The notes: generated by a model from the letters alone, not told the origin. Positions 8,767 through 17,398 are shown, counted from the first letter of the stretch. The stretch is 64,000 nucleotides of DNA from Bacillota bacterium (GCA_023395555.1 JAEWYQ010000025.1:131358-195357), one strand, 5' to 3'. Numbers and translations: made by a program.

Positions 8767-9426
8767 ATGGCAAAAAGAAAGTCAACCAGGAAATATTACT
8801 TCAGTGTAGAAGGTGAGACAGAGCAGTGGTATTTGAAATGGCTGCAGGATAGAATTAATGAAAACCAGGAAGCAGTTTACAAGGTGTCTTTGGATTGCCC
8901 CGTTCAGAAGAATCCGCTGAAGAGAGCAAAATCACTGGTGGTAACAGGTAAGACAGAATTGTGGCATATATCTGATTACGAAAGTGATGAGCCAGTTCAT
9001 GTCAAGCAGTTTACAGAGACTATGGATAATATGAAGGAAGCCAAATCTTTGGGAAAACAGATTAGCTATCAGTTTGGCTACAGCAACCTGACTTTTGATC
9101 TTTGGATTGTTTTGCATATGGTTGATTGTAATGGGTCCATATCTCATAGAAGAAATTATCTTACACCACTTAATCGGGCCTATGATGAATATTTTGAAAG
9201 TATGGATGAGTATAAGCACGAAACAAATTTTAAGCGCTGCCTTGGCAAGCTACAGTTATCCAGCGTCATTGATGCAGTAAACAGAGCAAAGATAATTATG
9301 GAAAATAATCAGAAAAATGGTTATACACTGCAACAATATAAAGGCTATAAGTATTACAAGGAAAATCCGTCACTTGCAATCTGGGAGGTAATCGAAAAAA
9401 TATTGAAAGATTGCGCATTAATTTAA
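8767..9426 (+). CDS. RloB/AbiLii-family protein, partner of the AAA ATPase
   Basis: 219 residues, ATG 8767. The N-terminal FSVEGETEQWYLKWL is TOPRIM-like and the central YSNLTFDLWIVLHM is the RloB signature, which usually reads SNPxFExWLLLHF. The RloB family includes AbiLii, the second component of the lactococcal AbiL phage-abortive system, and RloB proteins found inside restriction-modification loci. By analogy with TOPRIM partners of AAA_15 ATPases it may be the toxic nuclease released when phage is sensed; this is inference. Translation is probably coupled to the upstream gene through a three-base gap. Length is normal. Confidence 0.8.
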   Translation: MAKRKSTRKYYFSVEGETEQWYLKWLQDRINENQEAVYKVSLDCPVQKNPLKRAKSLVVTGKTELWHISDYESDEPVHVKQFTETMDNMKEAKSLGKQISYQFGYSNLTFDLWIVLHMVDCNGSISHRRNYLTPLNRAYDEYFESMDEYKHETNFKRCLGKLQLSSVIDAVNRAKIIMENNQKNGYTLQQYKGYKYYKENPSLAIWEVIEKILKDCALI

Positions 9427-9600
9427 GGAACAATACAATCACGGGTATTCGAAGGTGGATTTATGAAAATGTTTGAATTATTAAAAATATCGTGTGGTTC
9501 AGAAAAGGCTCTATAAATGTGATTTCGATAGATTGTTGCGTCAGTGGATGAGATTAAAGAATAATAGGTTAAGCAATAGAAAAGAAAGGTTGTGATACAG

Positions 9601-10194
9601 ATGGCAGATGTATATAAATTCAAGGCAGAACTAAAAGAATTAGAAAATATCATTTGGCGTGATATAGAGATTACGTCTGTTTCTAGTGTTGCAAAATTAG
9701 GTTATTCTATATTGGCAGCATTTGAAAGTACGGCGAGTCATTTGTTTAATATAAGATACAATGGCAAGCGCTATGAGATTGTATTTGAGGATGATGATTT
9801 TGAAGATGAACCGGCAATTGATCCAATCACGACAAAGCTTTCCACCTTAAAGCTTACTGTAGGTGATGTTTTGACCATGGAATATGATTATGGTGCTGGC
9901 TGGGAGTTTTTGATAGAACTAATCTCGGTGACAGAAATGAAGCGAGGTGCAGGAACGCATTATCCTTATGTCACAGACGGCAAAGGGAAAGGCATTCTTG
10001 AGGATACATCACCTTATGTACTTGCAGAGATAATAGCAAAAACAGACAGGGATGGCATCATGTCGAAAATTCCTGATATGTATTCCGGCAAGGAAAAGGA
10101 ATGGAATTATATAGATTTTGATTTGGAATATTGCAATGTATTCTTTAAAGATAATGTTCTTAAGATACAGTATGCTTATGAAAATTATGAATAG
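9601..10194 (+). CDS. Plasmid pRiA4b ORF-3-like family protein
   Basis: 197 residues from ATG 9601 (AAAGG about 11 bases upstream; an in-frame GTG at 9592 is too close to it). The sequence opens YKFKAELKELENIIWRDIEI, contains FNIRYNGKRYEI, the acidic run EDDDFEDEPAID, and MEYDYGAGWEFLIEL, all standard for this family of cytoplasmic proteins of unknown function first described on plasmid pRiA4b. It often accompanies mobile elements, as here next to the recombinase and defence pair. It is separated by 174 bases from the RloB gene, a stretch holding nothing I recognise. Confidence 0.75.
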   Translation: MADVYKFKAELKELENIIWRDIEITSVSSVAKLGYSILAAFESTASHLFNIRYNGKRYEIVFEDDDFEDEPAIDPITTKLSTLKLTVGDVLTMEYDYGAGWEFLIELISVTEMKRGAGTHYPYVTDGKGKGILEDTSPYVLAEIIAKTDRDGIMSKIPDMYSGKEKEWNYIDFDLEYCNVFFKDNVLKIQYAYENYE

Positions 10195-10388
10195 AAATAT
10201 ATTGCTTATTATAAACTACAAAGGGAACATCAATAAAATCGTAGAATTAATAGTTGACATTTCACCTATCCCTACGACCATTCGACTGTCAACGATATGT
10301 CTTAGTTAGTTAGGCTGTTTCTTGCATAATATGGTAATAATAACAGCGAAAAGCAGTCAAAGGAATTACTAAATTTTACCTAAACTGG

Positions 10389-10440
10389 TTGACATCATAT
10401 AAATCCTCTCGTACCATGTGGAGAGTGTCGTGTTGATGTC
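10389..10440 (+). promoter_or_regulatory. Promoter overlapping a two-tier hairpin upstream of the NUDIX gene
   Basis: TTGACA (10389-10394), 17 bases and a weak TACCAT (10412-10417) form a candidate promoter. The same DNA holds nested inverted repeats: GACATCA (10391-10397) with TGATGTC (10434-10440) and, inside, CTCTC (10406-10410) with GAGAG (10421-10425). This may be an operator or an RNA hairpin. The rest of 10195-10511 shows no gene. Confidence 0.4.
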
Positions 10441-10511
10441 TAGGAAAAATTAATTAGTGCAGAACAAAATTTATATTTGTACGTATAACATACACGAATG
10501 GAGGAATAAAC

Positions 10512-11018
10512 TTGGTTGAACTTTGGGATATATTGGATGAAAACGGCAATATAACAGGACGTGTTCACGAGCGTGGCAAGCCCATGAACAAAGGCGAATA
10601 TCATCTTGAGGTCTATGTTTGGATTGAGAACTACAAAGGCGAATACCTTATATCGCAGAGATCACCGAACAAGACGCGCCCAAATATGTGGGAATGTACG
10701 GGCGGAAATGCGGTTGCGGGTGATGATAGCTTGACTACGGCATTGAAAGAAACAAAAGAAGAATTAGGCATTATTCTTGAGCCGCAGAACGGACGAATGA
10801 TTCAACATCTCTTACCGTGTAGCGACATTGAATGTCACGGTTTGGCTGATGTTTGGTTATTTCGGCAAAATGTAGACATATCAACCGTAATTCTTGCTCC
10901 TGATGAAACCTGTAATGCAATGTGGGCAAGCCGTGATGAAATTAACTGTATGATTGACGAGGGAACATTCACAACATGGGAACAATATACATACATAGAC
11001 GAATTGTTTGATGAATAA
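10512..11018 (+). CDS. NUDIX hydrolase
   Basis: 168 residues. TTG 10512 is taken as start because GGAGGA ends seven bases upstream and no nearer ATG fits. NUDIX enzymes hydrolyse nucleoside diphosphates linked to another moiety. The opening VELWDILDENGNITGRVHER and VYVWIENYKGEYLISQR match the small cytosolic subgroup related to isopentenyl-diphosphate isomerase. The NUDIX box is present as GNAVAGD then KETKEELGI, with two conservative changes from the GX5EX7REUXEEXGU consensus: the first glutamate is aspartate and the arginine is lysine. Substrate cannot be read. Confidence 0.85.
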   Translation: MVELWDILDENGNITGRVHERGKPMNKGEYHLEVYVWIENYKGEYLISQRSPNKTRPNMWECTGGNAVAGDDSLTTALKETKEELGIILEPQNGRMIQHLLPCSDIECHGLADVWLFRQNVDISTVILAPDETCNAMWASRDEINCMIDEGTFTTWEQYTYIDELFDE

Positions 11019-11020
11019 AA

Positions 11021-11070
11021 CCTCCAAACCGAGTAATTTTATTTTACACCAGTTTGAAGGTTTACACAAA
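11021..11070. repeat. 50-bp dispersed repeat, copy 1
   Basis: This 50-bp block matches 17349-17398 at 46 of 50 positions, in the same orientation. It begins CCTCCAAAC and ends TTTACACAAA, and the internal arms CCTCCAAAC and GTTTGAAGG are nearly complementary, so it can form a hairpin. It lies two bases after the NUDIX stop and just past the 3' end of a minus-strand gene. It could be a shared terminator or the edge of a lost mobile element. Confidence 0.6.
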
Positions 11071-11113
11071 CGTTAGGATAGTCCCCATTGATCAGCCGAA
11101 AGCCGTTTGAGGT

Positions 11114-11494
11114 TTAAAAAATATTTTGCAATTTGATTTTTTCTAGTTCCGAAATATGATCGACTAAAAACTTTAAAACATGAACGCTTGCAAGTGATTC
11201 ATCTTTAGTCATTTCTTTTATATATTGTGGTAGCTTCATTAACTCCATTTCGATATTATCTATTTCCTGATGATTTAAATATAGTTTTATTTTTTTTGAA
11301 TAATCTATCCATTTTTCAGTAAAATCTATGGATGCTTTATATGCTTCATCCCAATTATCATCAGCAATATAGTGTTCTATTTCATCGTTAAGCCTTCCTA
11401 AGTCCTGAGATACTTTATTTAGATACTTAATGGAAAAAGACATGGCCAGTATCATAATTACTGATATCATTAAAGATATAACAATATTTTTCAT
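11114..11494 (-). CDS. DUF4363 family protein
   Basis: 126 residues with one N-terminal membrane helix (MKNIVISLMISVIMILAMSF), then a helical, charged domain predicted to face outside the membrane. Family members of this size in Clostridia are typically encoded beside a DUF421 membrane protein, and that is the neighbour here, five bases upstream on the same strand. The pair is often linked to spore formers; function is unknown. It looks complete and is probably cotranscribed with the DUF421 gene. Confidence 0.7.
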   Translation of the reverse strand: MKNIVISLMISVIMILAMSFSIKYLNKVSQDLGRLNDEIEHYIADDNWDEAYKASIDFTEKWIDYSKKIKLYLNHQEIDNIEMELMKLPQYIKEMTKDESLASVHVLKFLVDHISELEKIKLQNIF

Positions 11495-11499
11495 GAATA

Positions 11500-12177
11500 T
11501 TATATACCCTCTTTCTTAAGCTGATAGACAAGTTTGCCCTTTGAATCTAATAGAGCCACAAAAACTTGATCGGCAGATATATTTTTTTTATTAAGTTGAC
11601 TATGAAGCCAAGACTTATCTTTATTTATATGCTTTAAATTTTTACTATTTATTTTGCCATCAAGGATTAATGTAACAGGTAAGATATCTTGAGTGGATTT
11701 TACATTTAAGTCCTTTCTGGTAGCTGGTTCCAATTCACTTTTTGGTATTATAGATATTTGACCACCTGTCTCCAAGATGGCATACTCTATATCTTCAAGA
11801 TTATAATAGTCTTTTAATCTTAATTCTTCCAACAAATCGTTGAGATTAAGTCTGCTATTTCTAAGTTCTTTAATATTAATTTCTCCTTTTTCTATTAATA
11901 TACTGGGTTTACCACAGAAAACGATCCTGGCAGTTTCGCTTTTAAGCTGTAACGTGGAAATCAATACTTGTAAAACCAATAGTGTTATTATGGGAATTAT
12001 TCCATGGAACAGTGGTATACTAGTGTTTTGCATAGGCATTGCAGCAAGTTCCGAAACCATAAGAGCAATTACAAGTTCAAAAGGTTGAAGTTGACCAATT
12101 TGTCTTTTTCCCATTATTCGCATAATAAATACCACAATAAAATACAAAATTATGGCTCTAATTAAAACGATAAACAT
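11500..12177 (-). CDS. DUF421 (YetF-like) membrane protein
   Basis: 225 residues. The N-terminal third has about three membrane helices and the family motif MRIMGKRQIGQLQPFELV. The rest is a soluble alpha/beta module with FCGKPSILIEKGEI and a second related half containing LPVTLILDGKI. DUF421 proteins are conserved in spore-forming Firmicutes; YetF is the Bacillus example. ATG 12177 is followed by a normal reading frame with AGTT-rich DNA upstream. It is first in a two-gene operon with the DUF4363 gene. Confidence 0.8.
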   Translation of the reverse strand: MFIVLIRAIILYFIVVFIMRIMGKRQIGQLQPFELVIALMVSELAAMPMQNTSIPLFHGIIPIITLLVLQVLISTLQLKSETARIVFCGKPSILIEKGEINIKELRNSRLNLNDLLEELRLKDYYNLEDIEYAILETGGQISIIPKSELEPATRKDLNVKSTQDILPVTLILDGKINSKNLKHINKDKSWLHSQLNKKNISADQVFVALLDSKGKLVYQLKKEGI

Positions 12178-12532
12178 AATAAAATAACTCCCTTAAATTT
12201 ATTTTTGTCTTTTATATTAATTGTTTGTAATATTTTACAGATTATACGCAGCTGGACTATAAATTATTTTTTCTCTTATGTTGGCAAATAATAATGCATA
12301 TTTTTCGTCTTCTATATAGCTTATCAGGTATCCTATATTTCAATTAAAATGTACTATAAAGTTTTATTTTTGTTTCTTTTACGGAATTGTAATGCTGTCA
12401 TTCCATAAAGCTTAAAAAACTGTTGATAGAAAATAAAATGTGTTAGTAATAAGTGCATGTATATGATATAGTAATTGGGTAAGATAGTCATGTATGGTAT
12501 TGATGACAAAGAAACAGTTGTTGTAGACTTGA

Positions 12533-12576
12533 CCTTGCATATGCAAGGAACCGCTTTTTGGTTTTTTGTCTATAAT
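12533..12576 (+). promoter_or_regulatory. 16-bp perfect palindrome and -10 box upstream of a lipoprotein gene
   Basis: CCTTGCATATGCAAGG (12533-12548) is a perfect palindrome, and TATAAT follows at 12571-12576, 27 bases before the lipoprotein start. No good -35 box stands 17 bases from that -10, so the promoter may need an activator bound at the palindrome. The rest of the 425-bp gap (12178-12602) is AT-rich with no gene. Confidence 0.4.
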
Positions 12577-12602
12577 AATATAACATATCTTGGAGGGTGT
12601 TG

Positions 12603-13604
12603 ATGAAGAAAAGAAAATCAATCTATATCATGGTGGTTCTTTTCATGTGCATGTTCTATGGATGTCATGCAGAGGAAGAAAAAACCTTACCTATGCTGAA
12701 AGCGGAAGACAAGCATAGTGGGTCGCTGAATGCGTATGACAACAGCGATGACAATGAACTGCCGGATAATGGAACACTTCCCAATGAGAATACAGTCCCC
12801 ATATCTGATGTTGTCGGCATCGGAAGGACGGACGCTAATGAAGCCTATCAGGATGAATGGGGTGTAAAGCTCATCGCAAGGGATATCAATTCCACCGGTC
12901 TTACCATCATCTGCAATCAGTCGGGGGGAGAACCCGGCGGAAAGCTCCAGACCGGAAGTCCGTATTTTCTTGAAGTCCTAACGGATGGAGAATGGGTCGA
13001 GGTCGAGCTTCTTCCATCAGAGTACGAATTAGCATGGACATGTGAAGCTTGGTGTATCAGCGCTAATGATTCGGTTGAATGGACGGTAGACTGGACCAGG
13101 CTATATGGTGAGCTCCCCACCGGTAGCTATCGCATCGGAAAGGAGATCATGGATTTCAGAGGTACCGGTGATTACGACAAAAAGCTCTACTATGCAGGTT
13201 TTAATCTCAATAAGAATAGTAATGATTTTGACGTCAGCTATGAGCATGACAGTATCAGCATTCGTCTTCCCTATGTGGAAGGCTGGGAATACTGCATAAC
13301 GGAGTCTGTCCAAGGATGCATAAGCTACGGTCTCGGCTTTCACCCGGTCGGAGAGGATGGTTGGATTAATCTCCACTACTGGGAGAGCTTCGGCGTCTGC
13401 GGCACCGGTTTGGAAACAAAGTCCTACGGTCAAGGTACCATGGGCACCTATGATAACCATGCCGTGTGGGATTTCATTAGCTATAAGGCGGATGAGGGGA
13501 ACTTTGTTGCTATGACCGAAGCCGTTGATGAATGGTGGCCGCAGCATGGTAAGACCGCAATGGAGATTCTCTCTGCAGCAGGGTTTGACATTACGGATCA
13601 ATGA
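12603..13604 (+). CDS. Secreted lipoprotein with bacterial Ig-like domain
   Basis: 333 residues from ATG 12603, six bases after GGAGG. A charged start and hydrophobic helix end in a lipobox (MFYGC), so the mature protein is anchored to the outer face of the membrane. After an acidic linker rich in N, D and E comes a beta-sandwich region with the pattern LTPGSPYxLE and YRIGKEIMDFRG, matching the Ig-like domain common in Clostridia lipoproteins. The C-terminal part has many aromatic residues and four cysteines. Function unknown, likely cell-surface. It stands alone. Confidence 0.65.
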   Translation: MKKRKSIYIMVVLFMCMFYGCHAEEEKTLPMLKAEDKHSGSLNAYDNSDDNELPDNGTLPNENTVPISDVVGIGRTDANEAYQDEWGVKLIARDINSTGLTIICNQSGGEPGGKLQTGSPYFLEVLTDGEWVEVELLPSEYELAWTCEAWCISANDSVEWTVDWTRLYGELPTGSYRIGKEIMDFRGTGDYDKKLYYAGFNLNKNSNDFDVSYEHDSISIRLPYVEGWEYCITESVQGCISYGLGFHPVGEDGWINLHYWESFGVCGTGLETKSYGQGTMGTYDNHAVWDFISYKADEGNFVAMTEAVDEWWPQHGKTAMEILSAAGFDITDQ

Positions 13605-13685
13605 GGGGAGGAGTGGGCTCAGTCATCCTTTTTATATCCTCAAGGCATGCGTAGACGTGCTGTCCGCTATATAAGGCGAAGTAAG

Positions 13686-13730
13686 AAATAGATAATACAA
13701 ATAGATAATACAAATAGATAATACAAATAG
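13686..13730 (+). repeat. 13-bp tandem repeat, about 3.5 copies, upstream of the Na/Pi gene
   Basis: The unit AAATAGATAATAC is repeated perfectly at 13686-13698, 13699-13711 and 13712-13724, followed by a partial copy to 13730. It ends directly at the ribosome site GGGAGAG of the Na/Pi cotransporter gene. Copy number change here could alter the leader and so expression. Confidence 0.8.
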
Positions 13731-13741
13731 GGAGAGACATA

Positions 13742-15493
13742 ATGGAAATTTTTATGAATTTACTGCTTATGTTAGGCGGAGTCGCTGTATTTATGTTTGG
13801 CATGAAGCAGATGAGTTCTGGTTTGGAGCAAAGCGCAGGATCAGGAATACGAAATCTTTTCAAAAAATTCAACAAAAACAGAGTCTTTAATTACGGAATC
13901 GGAATCGGAGCTACCGTACTTGTTCAATCTTCTTCCGCCTCTTCGATCATGACAGTCGGACTTGCCCATGCGAATATTGTAACAGTCAAGCAAGGCTCAG
14001 GTTTTATCTTAGGTGCAAAAGTAGGTACCACTCTTACCGCATTTGTATTTGCTCTTTCAGGCGTCGGCAAAGGCGGCTTTAGCATTAGTTCTGTTTTTGC
14101 AGCGGTTGCGTTTGTCGGTGTCATCATCGTTTTTTCCACTAATAACGAAACCCTTAATAAAATTGCGCCATTTTTAATCGGATTTGGAATGCTTTTTATC
14201 GGGATGGAAGTGATGGAAACCGCAATCGGTGGACCGGATTCGACGCTGAGCATTCAACTCTCTAAAGTATTCAAGTATGAAATCATGCAGAATCCTATTT
14301 TGCTGGTGATATTAGGAATTCTCTTTACAGGCATCATACAGTCATCTACGGCAGCAACTGGTGTTTTTATAGCTTTCTTGGCTACGGGAGTTATCCGCAA
14401 TATAGATCAATCGTTTTTCTTAGTGATGGGAGCAAATATAGGAACCTGCAGCGATGGCATTATGGCCTCCCTGTCCACGAACGCCAACGGGAAACGTATC
14501 GCATTATTCCATCTGATGACCAGCGTAATTGGCGCGATAGCTTTTTCTATTATTCTGGTTCTTTTCAGAATACCCATTAGGAATATGTTTGAAAGTCTAT
14601 TCCCCGGAAAACCCCAGTTTAGTCTTGCAACATTTAACCTGATTTATAATACTCTTTATACCTTAGCGTTACTTGTATTTATCGACCCGTTAGTCAATTT
14701 GGTGACAGGTTTAGTGAAAGATAAGCAACAGAAGTTGGAAGAATTGTCATATATTGATGAGCGTTTCCTGCAAACTCCGGCGGTTGCCATTGAACAAGCA
14801 TTAAAGGAATTGCACGATATGGCGATTCTTGCAAAGGAGAATATTGATCGTTCTTTTGCTTCATTGGTCAACGAAGATATGAGTGAAAGCAATAAAATTG
14901 CCGATACGGAATATCGCATTGATTTCTTAACAAATAAACTCACAAGCTTTTTTATCAAGATTTCATCAGTTACTAAATTTGCTGATGACGAAAAACTGAT
15001 TGGCGGATTGCATCATGTAACAAATGATATTGAGCGGTTGGGGGATTACGCTATACTTTTGGTAAAAGAAACCAGCTATATGAAGGAGAATAATGTAAAG
15101 TTTTTAGATCAGACCAAGGATGAACTCGATCTAATCTACGGGAATATATCCGAGATGTTCGACTTAGGGTTTGATGCGTTTAAAAAACGCAGAACCGAAA
15201 ATTTCAAAAAAATTTCAAATCTTCACAAGGAAATTAAAAAATTAATATCCTCTACGCGTAACGAACATGTGGTACGCCTGGGTTCCGGAATGTACCCTGT
15301 TGAGGTGTCAAAAAGCATTTATTCCGTTCTGTTTTCATTGCAAAGAATATCGGATCATATTGTGAATGTTGCTTTCTCGATTCGATCCACCACCGGAAGT
15401 AAAACAGAAGCATTGGAAGCTATTGAAAGAGAAAAGAAAAGAACGGAAAATGCAGATCGTAAGTCTTCTTTAGAATCCAATATGAAAAAGTGA
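13742..15493 (+). CDS. Na/Pi cotransporter family protein with C-terminal PhoU-like domain
   Basis: 583 residues. The N-terminal ~310 residues form about nine membrane helices in two inverted repeats, each with the substrate signature: QSSSASSIM (near residue 62) and QSSTAATGV (near 201). The soluble C-terminus (about 330-560) is helical and PhoU-like. The family couples sodium to phosphate uptake or export across the cytoplasmic membrane. The phosphate ABC operon in this window lacks phoU, and this is the only PhoU-like domain nearby, though 26 kb away. The start at ATG 13742 follows GGGAGAGACAT. Confidence 0.85.
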   Translation: MEIFMNLLLMLGGVAVFMFGMKQMSSGLEQSAGSGIRNLFKKFNKNRVFNYGIGIGATVLVQSSSASSIMTVGLAHANIVTVKQGSGFILGAKVGTTLTAFVFALSGVGKGGFSISSVFAAVAFVGVIIVFSTNNETLNKIAPFLIGFGMLFIGMEVMETAIGGPDSTLSIQLSKVFKYEIMQNPILLVILGILFTGIIQSSTAATGVFIAFLATGVIRNIDQSFFLVMGANIGTCSDGIMASLSTNANGKRIALFHLMTSVIGAIAFSIILVLFRIPIRNMFESLFPGKPQFSLATFNLIYNTLYTLALLVFIDPLVNLVTGLVKDKQQKLEELSYIDERFLQTPAVAIEQALKELHDMAILAKENIDRSFASLVNEDMSESNKIADTEYRIDFLTNKLTSFFIKISSVTKFADDEKLIGGLHHVTNDIERLGDYAILLVKETSYMKENNVKFLDQTKDELDLIYGNISEMFDLGFDAFKKRRTENFKKISNLHKEIKKLISSTRNEHVVRLGSGMYPVEVSKSIYSVLFSLQRISDHIVNVAFSIRSTTGSKTEALEAIEREKKRTENADRKSSLESNMKK

Positions 15494-15585
15494 AACCCCC
15501 CCGAATTAAACGCCAACAACACAGCTTATTCTTTGACTGTGGCAACGGAAACTTTATATTGTTAATTCTGGAAATATATAATACA

Positions 15586-16947
15586 ATGAAATTACGCTTT
15601 GGGGACGGCACCCATCACAAAAAACAGAAAAGTAATATTACAACGGGGAGGACACCCATCATAAAAAACATAATTGTAATAGATGAACAAAGTACCCAAT
15701 ATAATTCCACCTATTTGCGGAGAGCAAAAGGTCTTGTCAAAAACGGCAGGGCATATTGGGTTGATGATAATACTATTTGCCTTTTATGTCCGCCGTTAAA
15801 TGAAACGGAGGATTTATTGATGGATAAAAATATAGAGTATCAATATCATTGCCAGCATCAGGCGGAAGCGTTTGCACGGTCTATTCTGACGGTGCCGGAG
15901 GATTACCCGCTGCATGTTGGTTTGCCGAAAGATTTCCAAATACATTTTTCCGAATTATGCGAACACGCAAAAGATATCTATATGGATATGGCTAAACAAC
16001 CGGAGAACTATGGTTTAATGCTCGTTGATATAGAATCGAAGGATCACAATCTTGCCAGGGACGGATACCGCACCATTCACCGATTTGTTGATACCTTATC
16101 CAGCCTTTCGTGCTGCGGTGAATTGAGAGACCATCAACTGGTTGTTGATGCGGAGGAGTTCAGAAAAGTTATAAAAAAAGGAACAGGTCTTGTGTCCGGC
16201 CCCGTTCCGAAATATGAGCTGATTTTCTCGCGCCTGGTTGATTTTGGCTTCTCTATCCCGGATTTTGAGGGAAAACCATTCGGCAAGAAGGTGGAATTTT
16301 TCACTGTTGGGTATCCTGACTCCCCTGAGATGATGGATACAATTAAAAGCTATTGCGAATGCTGGAACGAACTGAAAAGCAAGCGGGAAGAGGAGGTTAA
16401 GGTATGGCCGAAGGAATATCATCATCACTATTACCGGTTTGATTATAAAATAACTGCGGATCGTGAGAAAATACCTATACTGCAATGGATAAGCGATGAG
16501 GCGGATTATTTGGGTTACTCAACCGGACAAAAAAAGTTTTCCGTCTTATTTTATCAATATTCATTGCAATACAAAGATGTGAAATTCGACGGGGATTATA
16601 CCTATAAATCCAAACGGATCGCCAGGATATGCCAAGCTGGTTATACTGCCATGGGAGAAACGAAATTTCTTTTACACGTCAGGTTAAAGGATATGGATCG
16701 ATATATTAGTGAAATAGACGCAATGCCCGAAAGTATAAAAAATCGGATGATGAAAGATAGCTGCCGGCATTGCGGTTTTCAGGGAGCGACTGACGACTAT
16801 TGCAAATTCAGGATTCATTGGACATGGAATGAACAGCCGCATATCGGATGCGCTCATGAGTGTTTTTATTTCGATTGTTTTGACGCGGCACTTATCCCGT
16901 GTTATTGGAAATTACTTGAATTGGAGTATGGTTTGAAAAAAGCATGA
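15586..16947 (+). CDS. Uncharacterised protein with RRAKxLVKNGRA N-terminus and cysteine-rich C-terminus
   Basis: 453 residues from ATG 15586; the frame extends to GTG 15490, which overlaps the previous stop, and neither start has a good ribosome site. Homology-like conservation seems to begin at IIVIDEQSTQYNSTYLRRAK. That opening, with RRAKGLVKNGRAYWVDDNTI, is of a type common in Clostridia proteins and superficially resembles the RRxRR/PLMP segment of IscB-type proteins, though no nuclease domain is visible. The C-terminus has CRHCGFQG plus four further cysteines, a possible zinc site. No function is assigned. Confidence 0.55.
   Translation: MKLRFGDGTHHKKQKSNITTGRTPIIKNIIVIDEQSTQYNSTYLRRAKGLVKNGRAYWVDDNTICLLCPPLNETEDLLMDKNIEYQYHCQHQAEAFARSILTVPEDYPLHVGLPKDFQIHFSELCEHAKDIYMDMAKQPENYGLMLVDIESKDHNLARDGYRTIHRFVDTLSSLSCCGELRDHQLVVDAEEFRKVIKKGTGLVSGPVPKYELIFSRLVDFGFSIPDFEGKPFGKKVEFFTVGYPDSPEMMDTIKSYCECWNELKSKREEEVKVWPKEYHHHYYRFDYKITADREKIPILQWISDEADYLGYSTGQKKFSVLFYQYSLQYKDVKFDGDYTYKSKRIARICQAGYTAMGETKFLLHVRLKDMDRYISEIDAMPESIKNRMMKDSCRHCGFQGATDDYCKFRIHWTWNEQPHIGCAHECFYFDCFDAALIPCYWKLLELEYGLKKA
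15601..15671 (+). repeat. Near-duplicate 27-bp segments around the start of the unknown gene
   Basis: Segments 15601-15627 and 15645-15671 agree at 23 of 27 positions (shared core CACCCATCA, then AAAAAAC). The second copy starts with GGGGAGGA, which looks like a ribosome site but has no standard start codon after it. The duplication makes the true start uncertain. Confidence 0.55.
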
Positions 16948-16979
16948 GTGATACAAAATAAGTGATTCGTATTTATAAG

Positions 16980-17020
16980 ACCAATGGGGAACGATTGCCG
17001 CTCCCCATTGGTTTATAATT
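16980..17020 (+). terminator. Rho-independent terminator after the unknown gene
   Basis: ACCAATGGGGA (16980-16990) pairs perfectly with TCCCCATTGGT (17002-17012) over an 11-base loop, followed by TTATAATTT. It closes the transcription unit ending at 16947. Confidence 0.75.
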
Positions 17021-17142
17021 TAGCAGGGAGTTGATGATGAATTCTTTACTTTTTTGAAGAGAGAGATAAGCTGTACGGGATGATGCGATATTATGTCGGT
17101 GAATTTGAATTTGGCGGAGGAAAACAATGAGAGCATTATTAA

Positions 17143-17325
17143 CCTCATGCGATCGAAGTTGGGCATATTTGCCAAAATCTTTACTTGGCTGGTGAATCCC
17201 TGGATATGGGTGTTTGTGCCATTGGCATATATGATCAGGAGGCGGTTGATAAACTCTTGCAATTAGATGGGGATGAAGAATTTGTCATATACATAGCATC
17301 TGTTGGTAAAAAGAAAAGTAAATAG
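17143..17325 (+). pseudogene. C-terminal fragment of a SagB-type nitroreductase
   Basis: The frame reads GHICQNLYLAGESLDMGVCA then a short tail ending SVGKKKSK and a stop at 17323-17325. This is the flavin-binding end of SagB/ThcOx-type oxidoreductases, which act on peptides or small molecules. Upstream, sequence from about 17030 resembles the preceding part in shifting frames, so the N-terminal two thirds are lost or scrambled. No start codon or ribosome site fits. Confidence 0.6.
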
Positions 17326-17348
17326 CAGATAGAAGACTGGCAGAACCG

Positions 17349-17398
17349 CCTCCAAACTGAGTAATTTGATTTTACATCAGTTTGAAGGCTTACACAAA
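17349..17398. repeat. 50-bp dispersed repeat, copy 2
   Basis: Same element as 11021-11070 with four differences. The arms CCTCCAAACTGA (17349-17360) and TCAGTTTGAAGG (17377-17388) are complementary except for one base, a better hairpin than copy 1. As in copy 1, a minus-strand gene ends just to the right (17414), so it may act as that gene's terminator. Confidence 0.6.

Noticed and set aside
12529..12559. MerR-type metal promoter upstream of the lipoprotein gene (TTGACC next to a CCTTGCATATGCAAGG dyad)
   Set aside because: No -10 sequence lies 19 bp downstream of TTGACC; the only TATAAT is 36 bases away. Kept only as a palindrome.
13686..13730. Possible CRISPR array
   Set aside because: The units are 13 bp and directly abutting, with no spacers and no cas genes nearby. 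It is a simple tandem repeat.
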